A stretch of DNA of 7,986 nt from JABDDM01 sp038240295 (GTDB taxonomy: Bacteria; Bacteroidota; Ignavibacteria; Palsa-1295). Both the position numbers and the translations under genes were made by a program. How positions within the stretch are numbered: the first letter of the stretch is position 1; each line of letters opens with the position of its first letter. Where the stretch lies: NCBI GenBank assembly GCA_038240295.1, contig JBBSDW010000146.1:1-7986 (forward strand), in the 5' to 3' direction. Below are positions 1-6,822 of this stretch, in pieces. Under the pieces are notes generated by a model, which did not search any database, was not told where the DNA came from, and saw only the letters and a list, made by a program, of their open reading frames with translations.

Positions 1-1
1 A

Positions 2-436
2 ATGATCGAGGTCGGCGATGACATTCATGATGCGAGATTGACTGATGCTTCGCTCGCGGAAATTCGGGCTACGTTCGAGAGATACCGCAGAGAACTGGAA
101 TATTCGAGCTCGTTAGCACTACTTGCCAGAATCGAGGCAATTGTTTTTGATGATTTTTGGTCGTTACGCAGTAAGAGTGAAGGGTTCCGTTCGCTTAGGT
201 CCGAGCGAAGTAGGCTCGCGCTGGGCGCAATTCTTCATGAATGGAGGGTGGTCTCAGTTCAGCGCGGTCAAGCTGATCTCAAAACTGCCGTGGACAATTT
301 TGGTGATGCACTTGCCCTTCGGCATTGGCTTGCGCATGGGCGGCGGTGGCATGCTTCGACGAGCGGGAGCTACCCGTTCGAAGTGATTTACCAGATCGGA
401 CTTCGAATCGATCAACTTTTGAGGGGATATCGCTGA
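2..436 (+). CDS. Small HEPN-domain-like protein, possibly 5'-truncated by the window edge
   Basis: The reading frame gives 144 residues from an ATG at position 2, but it is open to the left edge, so the true start may lie outside the window. The protein is mostly helical in character and rich in Arg and Leu. Near its C-terminus, residues 107-112 read R-H-W-L-A-H followed by G-R-R-W. This fits the R-x4-6-H signature of HEPN domains, the metal-independent RNase fold of many toxin-antitoxin, abortive-infection and defence proteins; LRxWLAHGR strings are common in uncharacterised bacterial HEPN-like proteins. Arg107 and His112 would be the catalytic pair. No antitoxin partner follows: the next gene begins more than 200 bases later and is metabolic, so any partner would lie to the left. 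RNase or toxin activity is inference from one motif. It could also be a non-catalytic HEPN accessory protein. That it is a real gene is moderately likely. Confidence 0.6.
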   Translation: MIEVGDDIHDARLTDASLAEIRATFERYRRELEYSSSLALLARIEAIVFDDFWSLRSKSEGFRSLRSERSRLALGAILHEWRVVSVQRGQADLKTAVDNFGDALALRHWLAHGRRWHASTSGSYPFEVIYQIGLRIDQLLRGYR

Positions 437-554
437 TTCGCCTGTGCGATTCCGACGACAGCTGAATCGTGAGGGCGTCGGTACAAGCGCAGGCTGCATA
501 AGCCGGGAAGCTTTTCCTCCTCGTCCACGAACGCGAGCTAACGCGTACGCTAGT

Positions 555-583
555 ATTGAGGGACACGTTCGCTGCTATCTTTG
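555..583 (+). promoter_or_regulatory. Bacteroidota-type promoter upstream of the spt fusion gene
   Basis: TTG at 556-558 and TATCTTTG at 576-583 are separated by 17 bases. They match the -33 (TTG) and -7 (TAnnTTTG) consensus used by the primary sigma factor of Bacteroidota. Transcription would begin about 5-10 bases after 583, leaving a leader of roughly 65 bases before the GTG at 655. An imperfect palindrome with CTA/TAG ends (538-553) sits just upstream of the -33 element and could be an operator, but that is weak. The rest of the 437-654 gap shows no gene. Confidence 0.5.
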
Positions 584-654
584 TTCTCTCAAGCTCGCTC
601 CGCTATGAACTTTCTCCGGAGCGTGGTGCAGAATAACTTAAGCGAACAAACCCT

Positions 655-3090
655 GTGGATCTATTTCAGAAGTGCTACGAATTTACCCGTGCTGATGAAG
701 TCAAAGATGCCGGATATTATCCCTATTTCCGCGCGATCGAAGAGAATGAAGGGCCTGTCGTCCAGATCGAAGGTCGCAAGATCATCATGGCCGGCTCCAA
801 CAATTATCTCGGGCTCACCGCCGACCCTCGTGTAAAAGAAGCAGCGATCGATGCGATCAGACGTTATGGCACTGGCTGCTCCGGCTCACGATATCTTACC
901 GGCACCGTTCGTTTGCACGAACAGCTCGAGGTAGAGATGGCCGACTTTTTTGAAAAAGAAGCGTGCCTCCTTTTTTCTACCGGCTATCAGACCGCTCAGG
1001 GCGTCATCCCTACGCTGTGTCAGCGCGGCGATTATGTGATCAGCGACAAGGATAACCACGCGTGTATCGTCGCGGGTAACCTGATGTCGAAAGGCATGTT
1101 CGGCGAAGTTGTGCGCTATGGTCACAACGACATGAAGGATCTCGAACGCCGACTTTCGAAGCTTCCGATCGACGCACCGAAGCTGATCGTGACGGATGGC
1201 GTGTTCTCAACTTCTGGTGAGATTGTCGACCTTCCTTCGATCATTGCGCTCGCGAAAAAATATAACTCACGCGTTATGGTCGACGATGCGCATTCGACGG
1301 GCGTCTTAGGCGTCGGCGGACGCGGAACGCCGAGTCATTTTAATCTCGTCAAAGAGACCGACCTGACGATGGGTACGTTCTCGAAAACGTTCGCGAGCCT
1401 GGGCGGCTTCGTTGTTGGCGAAGAGCGCGTTATCAATTATATCAAGCACAACGCAGCCGCGCTTATTTTTTCTGCATCGCCCACACCGGCAAGCGTGGCG
1501 GCAGCATTGATGTCGCTCAAGATCCTGCGCGAAGAACCGGACCGCATCAAGCATCTCATCGCGAACGCCGATTACATGCGCAATGAATTCAAACGGCTCG
1601 GCTTCAAGATCATTGAAGGACAAACCGGAATTGTGCCCGTCATCATCGGCGATGACATCAAAACCTTCGTCTTCTGGCGCAAGCTGTTCGATGCGGGTGT
1701 GTTCGTCAATGCATTCATCTCGCCTGGCGTTATGCCCGGCATGCAGATGATGCGGACAAGCTTTATGGCGACGCATGAGAAGCATCACCTCGACCGCATC
1801 CTCGAACTCTTCAAAGAGATCGGCGAAGAACTTGGCGTACTCGATGAAGATGAAATGACGGCGGTCGACGCCGATGAAACACGCAGCACTGCTCGCACGC
1901 TCGCGACGAAGGATTCCGTGCACATTCACAAAGTCGACGGCCGCAAGGATAAACTCAAGTTCGTGAGACTTCCATGGGATCTCTATACCGAAGATCCAAA
2001 ATGGGTACCGCCGCTTGAAATGGACCGCATGCGTCTCATCGACGAAGTGAAGAACCCATTCTATAAACACGCGACACATCAGCTTTTCCTCGCCGAAGAT
2101 CATGGCAAGATCGTCGGGCGAATTGGCGCGTTTGTCAACCATGCGCACAACGAGATCTATGGCGACAAAGTCGGCTTCATCGGTTTCTACGAATCGGTCG
2201 ACGATCAACTGATCGCCAACACGCTCTTTACCGAGGCCGAAAATTTCCTGCGCGAGCACGGCATGCAGCGGGCGCGCGGACCGGTGAGTCCCTCGATCAA
2301 CGATGAAGTTGGTTTGCTCGTCGAAGGCTTCGAGCATACGCCCGCGATGATGATGCCCTATGGCAAGCAATACTATCCGAAGCTTTGGGAAGCTGCTGGC
2401 TATGGCAAGATCAAAGACTTGCTCGCGTGGCAGATCGATCAGTCGAAGAGCCTGACGCCAAAACTTAAACGCGTGACGGACGCACTCAAAGAGCGTTCGG
2501 GTGTGACGATCCGACAGATCGACATGAAGCATTTCGAAGAAGAGGTCGGACTCATCCGCGATCTCTATGCGAAAGGCTGGGAAGAAAATTGGGGTGCTGT
2601 TCCGCTGACGGGCGAAGAGATCACGATGCTCGCCGGCGAACTCAAACAGATCATCGAGCCGCAATATATTCTCTTTGCAGAAAAAGCATTAGCGAACGGC
2701 GACAAAGAGACGATCGGATTCTCGCTCGTTGTGCCCGACATCAATCAGGCATTCCTCGCCGGCACGAAGATCCCAAAGGGCGCAATGAACCTGCCCACTG
2801 CGATCAAGAATTTGATGACAAAGAAGAAGGAGATCGATACGCTCCGGATCATTTTGCTCGGAGTCATGCCACAATACCGTGGACGCGGGGTTGACGCAAT
2901 GCTCTATCGCGAGATCATGGAGCGCTCCAGCAAGAACGGCATCAAATTCGGCGAAGCATCCTGGGTGCTCGAAGACAACGTAATGATGACCCGTGCCGCC
3001 GAAATGATGCAAGGCACCGCCTACAAAAAATACCGAGTATTCGAAAAGCCGCTGTATCAAGGCGAACCAGCGATGGGAGTGCCGGTGTGA
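655..3090 (+). CDS. Fusion protein: serine palmitoyltransferase-like alpha-oxoamine synthase plus GNAT-type bacterial ceramide synthase-like acyltransferase
   Basis: 811 residues, GTG start; a stop in the same frame at 634-636 and the conserved MDLF-K N-terminus fix this start. Residues 1 to about 395 form a complete PLP-dependent alpha-oxoamine synthase (Spt/AONS/KBL family). They show the GTGCSGSRYLTGT segment (73-84), PLP-stacking His135, D210-D-A-H213 for the pyridine ring, and Schiff-base Lys244 in TFSKTFASLGG. Such enzymes condense an acyl thioester with an amino acid; serine would give 3-keto-sphinganine. After an acidic, Thr-rich linker (about 396-420), residues 421-800 match the YghO-like GNAT family that includes bacterial ceramide synthase. 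Landmarks are DPKWVPPL (447-454), NPFY (467-470), RGPVSPSINDEVGLL (541-555), MMMPY (565-569) and a GNAT acyl-CoA loop Q740-Y-R-G743-R-G745. The family usually occurs as a separate protein of about 370-400 residues, so both halves look full length and intact. Inferred role: synthesis and N-acylation of a sphingoid base. The amino-acid substrate is not determined by sequence; cysteate, glycine or alanine remain possible. No Shine-Dalgarno is evident, and the gene is probably monocistronic. Confidence 0.92.
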   Translation: MDLFQKCYEFTRADEVKDAGYYPYFRAIEENEGPVVQIEGRKIIMAGSNNYLGLTADPRVKEAAIDAIRRYGTGCSGSRYLTGTVRLHEQLEVEMADFFEKEACLLFSTGYQTAQGVIPTLCQRGDYVISDKDNHACIVAGNLMSKGMFGEVVRYGHNDMKDLERRLSKLPIDAPKLIVTDGVFSTSGEIVDLPSIIALAKKYNSRVMVDDAHSTGVLGVGGRGTPSHFNLVKETDLTMGTFSKTFASLGGFVVGEERVINYIKHNAAALIFSASPTPASVAAALMSLKILREEPDRIKHLIANADYMRNEFKRLGFKIIEGQTGIVPVIIGDDIKTFVFWRKLFDAGVFVNAFISPGVMPGMQMMRTSFMATHEKHHLDRILELFKEIGEELGVLDEDEMTAVDADETRSTARTLATKDSVHIHKVDGRKDKLKFVRLPWDLYTEDPKWVPPLEMDRMRLIDEVKNPFYKHATHQLFLAEDHGKIVGRIGAFVNHAHNEIYGDKVGFIGFYESVDDQLIANTLFTEAENFLREHGMQRARGPVSPSINDEVGLLVEGFEHTPAMMMPYGKQYYPKLWEAAGYGKIKDLLAWQIDQSKSLTPKLKRVTDALKERSGVTIRQIDMKHFEEEVGLIRDLYAKGWEENWGAVPLTGEEITMLAGELKQIIEPQYILFAEKALANGDKETIGFSLVVPDINQAFLAGTKIPKGAMNLPTAIKNLMTKKKEIDTLRIILLGVMPQYRGRGVDAMLYREIMERSSKNGIKFGEASWVLEDNVMMTRAAEMMQGTAYKKYRVFEKPLYQGEPAMGVPV

Positions 3091-3187
3091 TCGCGTAGGT
3101 CGCAGATATCGCCACGACAAACCCCGGGTAGCCGCGCGCCTTCAGGCCGCCTGGTTGGGCAGGTAGAATGTTCGCATCAAACGAATC

Positions 3188-4426
3188 TTAACGCACTATT
3201 TTGAGTGTTGCGACGCCGCTTCGCATTCCGAGACGAACGTAATAGGTCCCGCGTTCAAGTGAAGTTGTCGAGAGATAGATGGCGCCATACCCTGCTCGCA
3301 CGCTTGGCAGCGCGATTCGTTCGCGGCCAAGGATATCGAGCAGGCTTATGCTAACTTCCTCACCATAGATCTCCACTGGTGGATAGAGGCTCATCTCGCC
3401 GGACGAGGCAGGATTTGGATTCAGTCTCCACCCATTTCCAGTTCCCTTTCCTTGTGCCACTCCGAGGTGTATTACTCCATGCCCACGCAGGACGCTTCTA
3501 TCTTTTTGCTTATCGGCAAACGCACCTGCCAGATCGGTCGGCCACACAATGATCGCTGAATCGAATGCGGCCGAAGTCGGATAATAGCAAACGCGAACGG
3601 TGATAGAAGTGTGAGGCTGAATCGTTGCTGGGAATTGCGAACGGTCGTTGATCCTGAAATGTACCGAATCGGAGATCGTAAAATTCTCGAAGATCGTAAG
3701 CGGAATGCTTCCCACATTGGCGAGCGGCATAGACATGCATACTGAATCACCGATGAGGGCGTCGCCGAGCGGAAGATCATACGCTTCGATTGCAGCGGAG
3801 GCACCGGAGCTTCTGATCGAAAATGAATCATCAAAGCATCCAAGATGAAAAATGAGCGGATCGGTGTGAAGCGAAGTATCGACCGGCACAAAGCACATAC
3901 TGAACGTCAGCGAATCATGCTTGTGCAAAATTACCGGCAGCGCTGGCGTGATGCCGCTTAACTTCAATTGCGCGTTTGCACTTAGACCCACACTCGTTAC
4001 GTCGACATCAACGCTGTCACTGTGGAGTGTGAGAGTGATGCAGGTATCGCTACCGACACGAATCCCTCGCAACGCGGAAAGCTGCGTAAGATCCAGCTGG
4101 AGGCGAGGTGCGGTGTAGGTCTGCGTGATCACAGTATCATTGCCCGCACCATCGACGGCGTACACATAAGCTTTGGCATCTTGCTTAGGGTCGATGACGG
4201 CAAGCAAAAACTTTTCGCTAAGAACTCCGACAACGAACGATGGGCTAAGCGACGTGAGCTTGCAATTTGTGCTGACACGACCTCCCTGCCCGAATATGCC
4301 GATCGAATCGTTAAGCAATAGCACTTCGGCGATCCCATCCTGAGCTGGGGATGACTCGGCAACTGTCAACTGCCAGGATGCGCAGCTTTGCGAAGCGCGA
4401 ATCACCGGCACACTGCTGCCGCTCAA
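3188..4426 (-). CDS. C-terminal half of a split surface protein: Ig/ASH-like domains and T9SS type A sorting domain
   Basis: 412 residues if started at the TTG at 4426, but this is probably not an independent gene. The frame continues upstream for 12 more codons to the TAG at 4463-4465, with no good start, and is the same frame as the preceding 518-residue half. There is no signal peptide. In order: an Ig-like segment (about 30-110, containing AVDGAGNDT); two HYDIN/ASH-like beta domains (about 125-215 and 216-320), the second with LANVGSIPLTIF and FPATIQPHTSITVRVCYYP; then a T9SS C-terminal sorting domain (about 332-412) with LNPNPAS, SISLLDILGRER, L-x-x-GTYYVRL and final TLKIVR. T9SS cargo needs a Sec signal peptide as well as this C-terminal domain, so this half alone could not reach the surface. 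It stops at TAA and converges on the spt fusion gene across 97 bases with no clear terminator. Confidence 0.75.
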   Translation of the reverse strand: MSGSSVPVIRASQSCASWQLTVAESSPAQDGIAEVLLLNDSIGIFGQGGRVSTNCKLTSLSPSFVVGVLSEKFLLAVIDPKQDAKAYVYAVDGAGNDTVITQTYTAPRLQLDLTQLSALRGIRVGSDTCITLTLHSDSVDVDVTSVGLSANAQLKLSGITPALPVILHKHDSLTFSMCFVPVDTSLHTDPLIFHLGCFDDSFSIRSSGASAAIEAYDLPLGDALIGDSVCMSMPLANVGSIPLTIFENFTISDSVHFRINDRSQFPATIQPHTSITVRVCYYPTSAAFDSAIIVWPTDLAGAFADKQKDRSVLRGHGVIHLGVAQGKGTGNGWRLNPNPASSGEMSLYPPVEIYGEEVSISLLDILGRERIALPSVRAGYGAIYLSTTSLERGTYYVRLGMRSGVATLKIVR

Positions 4427-4462
4427 GCTGCCATACGTCTGACCACAAGGTGCAGCGTATGC

Positions 4463-6019
4463 CTAGCCGTCTTTGTATTGTCCCTCAGTTCGTCCGTAAG
4501 AATAAGCGACGAATGGCGTGGATGACGAATGAAGAAAGTAATCTCCCGAGGCGAGTCGAAACCGAAAGCCGACCAATCTATCAGCGCCGGAGGAGCGTCC
4601 GGGAATTGTCATCGAATCGTGCGGAAGCGATAGCAGCTTCATATCCGGCAGTCCATTCATTGAGAGGGTGATACTATCTGCACCGCTGCCGTATGTTATC
4701 AGATTGATCCACTGAGCATTCCTGTAATCGCTTTGCGCCGGGATTTTAAAGGCGGTGGCACGCTGCCAATGCGTCTCCGGCACTAAATTCGATTCCGTCG
4801 GCAACCGGTAGCTTGTTTCATCCTGTGGTGTGATGCCTTTTCCCTTCCCAACCAATGAGCCTGGATCGCTATCATGCTGGCCTTGAAAATAATCATACAT
4901 CACCGCATAGATCTTTCGACCATGCGCAGCGGTGATACGTACGGGCACTGTGACATTTGCCAATGAGGTGACGGGGTGCTGATACTGGGTTAGCAAAGCA
5001 GTCGACGGTGAAGCATCGAGGAAGAAGTTGACCGCATCATCGCCAAGCGTGTCGGCTGTGAAGACTCGATACAAATTTCCGCGACCGTTCACAAGTAAGC
5101 GCGCAACATTGGCTGCCGGCACATTTGGAATCGACACATATTCAGAGCCCCATGATTCAACTGGCGTCATCTCCTCGAGCAACATATTGCGTATATCATT
5201 ATCGAGTGAGTTCCAAACGTGCGAAGGATCGCCGAGAAGTGCGCGCTCATGACCCGCGATAATGGCGATCGGTTTGTCGGCGATAACGTGCGACCCAGAG
5301 ATGTCGGCAGTATCAAGTGCTTCCGACTGGACCAAAAATATCTGACCCCGATTTAGCGTTATCGTTCTTGGATGGGACGAGCCATTCGCAGTCCGCCCAT
5401 AATTTACGCCGACAACACCCGAATACGTCGTTGATGTCGGGGTGTAGGTAACGGTTGTATTGTCATAGGGAGCTACGATCATAAATTGTCCGCTTGAAGA
5501 GTCGCGGTTAATAAAGCCAGGGTTAAACGCGATGCCATTGTCATTAAAACTTGCGATGACATAATGCTTGCCCAAACCTGCTGTCGGGATCGCTTGCAAG
5601 AGTTCGCCAGTGCAGGAGCCCTGGCTGTAATATTGAATGCTTATGGGATCGCGTGAAGTGATGTGCATCGCCTTCCACTCAGCAACCTCCCCGAGCCTAG
5701 TTGGCCGAAGGTGCTGACGATCGAACGAGATTTGAGCCGTGCGCCCGGTTTGGATCACCTTCGTGATAGATTGCCCTTCGTGACCAAGGCTATCGAAGTA
5801 GCTTATCGTGACCACATTTGAGGCTGAATAGGAACTGACGAGAAGCGATGTCGACTCCGTGACACCGCTAAAATAAGGGGTGTGAGTAATCGGAGTCAGG
5901 TATCCAAGAAAGAAATCGCAGCCATACGACGGAATGCCATGATAATCCTGCGCATGGCTGGAGCTGCCAACGAGGAACACCATGCATGCAAGAATCAAAT
6001 ATTTGCGGGACGACCTCAT
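4463..6019 (-). CDS. N-terminal half of a split surface protein: signal peptide and IgGFc-binding-like region
   Basis: 518 residues from an ATG at 6019. Residues 1-23 are a Sec signal peptide: RSSRK, a hydrophobic stretch, then cleavage after S-H-A before Gln24. Residues about 110-345 follow the pattern of the IgGFc-binding N-terminal domain family. Landmarks are I-T-S-R-D-P-I (120-126), LLQAIPTAGLGKHYVIASF (140-158), FMIVAPYDNTTVTYTP (179-194), ITLNRGQIFLV (220-230), D-I-S-G-S-H-V-I-A-D-K-P (239-250) and TPVESWGSEY (285-294). The family name comes from a mucin-type protein, and IgG binding should not be assumed here. The remainder is beta-rich and ends abruptly after PFVAYSYGRTEGQYKDG at a TAG. 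The frame resumes directly with AYAAPCGQTYG, so the natural protein very likely ran on through the downstream half. As it stands, the product would enter the periplasm but lack the T9SS sorting domain. Translation signals upstream are weak, as is common in Bacteroidota. Confidence 0.82.
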   Translation of the reverse strand: MRSSRKYLILACMVFLVGSSSHAQDYHGIPSYGCDFFLGYLTPITHTPYFSGVTESTSLLVSSYSASNVVTISYFDSLGHEGQSITKVIQTGRTAQISFDRQHLRPTRLGEVAEWKAMHITSRDPISIQYYSQGSCTGELLQAIPTAGLGKHYVIASFNDNGIAFNPGFINRDSSSGQFMIVAPYDNTTVTYTPTSTTYSGVVGVNYGRTANGSSHPRTITLNRGQIFLVQSEALDTADISGSHVIADKPIAIIAGHERALLGDPSHVWNSLDNDIRNMLLEEMTPVESWGSEYVSIPNVPAANVARLLVNGRGNLYRVFTADTLGDDAVNFFLDASPSTALLTQYQHPVTSLANVTVPVRITAAHGRKIYAVMYDYFQGQHDSDPGSLVGKGKGITPQDETSYRLPTESNLVPETHWQRATAFKIPAQSDYRNAQWINLITYGSGADSITLSMNGLPDMKLLSLPHDSMTIPGRSSGADRLVGFRFRLASGDYFLHSSSTPFVAYSYGRTEGQYKDG

Positions 6020-6062
6020 CGTTTCAAGATTGGACTGTTTGTCTCAATCTCTAAGAACCCTT

Positions 6063-6101
6063 GAGACGGCTAAAGGTTACATCACAATATCGGTCCGTCT
6101 C
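6063..6101. repeat. Inverted repeat between the thioredoxin lipoprotein gene and the surface protein gene
   Basis: GAGACGG at 6063-6069 is perfectly complementary to CCGTCTC at 6095-6101, with a 25-base loop. A second, smaller pair (CTTCA at 6102-6106 and TGAAG at 6114-6118) follows at once. On the minus strand these lie after the end of the thioredoxin gene (6144) and before the start of the surface protein gene (6019). They could form a terminator-like structure, an attenuator or an operator. No T-run follows on either strand, so a classic intrinsic terminator is not supported. Confidence 0.35.
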
Positions 6102-6143
6102 CTTCACGGAAGCTGAAGTGGACGATGCTTGGATATTCTTAAC

Positions 6144-6719
6144 TCAGCCTTTGCTGTCCGTAATCACTTCAGGCACGGGCTGTTCTTTCTTCCAATTCTG
6201 GTAGTCCTTATTCCTCAAGTAATCGCCTGAGCCGATGTAGCGCAGGACCATTGGAAATTCGCTTGCGCTTACGTAGCCCGGGACTTCCTGAACCACTTCG
6301 CCCTCAGCTGTCATGAAGACGAGTGTCGGGTAACCCGAGACTCCCCAGTGACTGGCGATCTGCTGCTCGGTGTTGATCTCGCCTTTGTAGGTTCGGCCGG
6401 TCGTCGACTCGGCGTTGAGCTTTGCTGCGGTGAAATATTTTGAAAGCTCCGCCTGAACTTTCGGGTCAGGATAGGTATCGTGATCCATCCGCTTGCACCA
6501 TACGCACCAGTCGGTATAGACATCGACGAGCACCATCTTGTTGTTCGCCTTTGCTTTTGCGAACGCATCCTCAAAGGTCGTAAAGCCCGGCGTCATGTCG
6601 TCCGCCTTCTTCTGCGAAACGTCGTTCTTTGCGTTCGCCTTCTCATTCGAGCAGCCATTCGAACCGATCGCAAGTGCAGTTAGTAAAAGTGCTGTTGCAA
6701 GATATTTCATAGTCGTCAT
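6144..6719 (-). CDS. Thioredoxin-fold lipoprotein with WCVWCK active site
   Basis: 191 residues. The N-terminus is a lipoprotein-type signal peptide with hydrophobic LATALLLTALAIG and a probable lipidated Cys23 (S-N-G-C), followed by a polar, Lys/Asn/Asp-rich tether (24-42). The lipobox is not canonical at -3/-2 but is acceptable for Bacteroidota. The domain (about 45-165) has KMVLVDVYTDWCVWCK: Trp71, Cys72 and Cys75 make the redox pair, and cis-Pro131 sits in GYPT. The WCxWCK form and the following D/Y-P segment resemble the thioredoxin_7/DsbD C-terminal group of membrane-anchored thiol-disulfide proteins. The inferred role is disulfide reduction or exchange in the periplasm or at the membrane; the substrate is unknown. 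ATG at 6719 is used; the ATG three codons later (6710) would serve equally well. It lies 124 bases upstream of the surface protein gene on the same strand and is divergent from the peptidase gene, sharing a 103-base gap. Confidence 0.9.
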   Translation of the reverse strand: MTTMKYLATALLLTALAIGSNGCSNEKANAKNDVSQKKADDMTPGFTTFEDAFAKAKANNKMVLVDVYTDWCVWCKRMDHDTYPDPKVQAELSKYFTAAKLNAESTTGRTYKGEINTEQQIASHWGVSGYPTLVFMTAEGEVVQEVPGYVSASEFPMVLRYIGSGDYLRNKDYQNWKKEQPVPEVITDSKG

Positions 6720-6822
6720 TTGTAAACTGGTATAATAGCGAACAACCTTTGAGCAGGAAAGTTGTAGAGATTGTTAGAAGCATGATTTATTGAGTGAATG
6801 TCGCTTGTCGTAGAGAGTTCAA
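6720..6822. promoter_or_regulatory. Divergent intergenic region with weak promoter candidates
   Basis: This AT-rich 103-base gap must drive both the thioredoxin lipoprotein (minus) and the zinc-peptidase-like gene (plus). On the plus strand, TTTG (6719-6722), a 21-base spacer and AACCTTTG (6744-6751) come within one base of the Bacteroidota TAnnTTTG element. A TATAAT string at 6731-6736 has no convincing partner. On the minus strand I see no clear match. GAGAG just upstream of the ATG at 6823 may act as a weak ribosome-binding site. Confidence 0.3.

Larger units (their letters stand above)
3188..6019 (-). pseudogene. Composite T9SS surface protein gene interrupted by one in-frame amber codon
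   Basis: The two adjacent minus-strand reading frames are in the same register and separated only by TAG at 4463-4465, codon 519 of a 944-codon span. Joined, they give about 943 residues in a sensible order for T9SS cargo: signal peptide, IgGFc-binding-like region, Ig/ASH-like domains, sorting domain. Each half lacks what the other supplies, namely export signal or sorting signal. The residues flanking the stop (Q-Y-K-D-G, then A-Y-A-A-P-C-G) read as continuous protein, and TAT or TAC (Tyr) to TAG is a one-base change. This may be a recent nonsense mutation, a sequencing error or, less likely, readthrough. If one reads it as intact, the likely job is a cell-surface or secreted adhesin-like protein of unknown ligand. 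Confidence 0.7.

Noticed and set aside
254..566. Two minus-strand open frames opposite the HEPN-like gene
   Set aside because: They overlap each other and the plus-strand gene, and their products are low in recognisable features.
1306..2664. Long minus-strand open frame (452 codons) opposite the spt fusion gene
   Set aside because: It is antisense to a strongly conserved enzyme and its translation is Phe/Arg/His-rich with no recognisable domain, a typical shadow of the codon bias on the other strand.
2689..3120. Minus-strand open frame of 143 codons overlapping the end of the fusion gene
   Set aside because: It mirrors the coding GNAT domain, has no recognisable motif and no translation signal.
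3091..3187. Bidirectional terminator between the converging genes
   Set aside because: Only 4-5 bp stems (around CCTG/CAGG) without T-runs are visible.
5980..6019. Cys12 of the surface protein signal peptide as a lipobox cysteine
   Set aside because: It is too early, inside the hydrophobic core, and a standard signal peptidase I site (S-H-A before Gln24) follows.
6731..6736. TATAAT string as a sigma-70 -10 box
   Set aside because: No good -35 partner at proper spacing, and the lineage uses the TAnnTTTG element instead.
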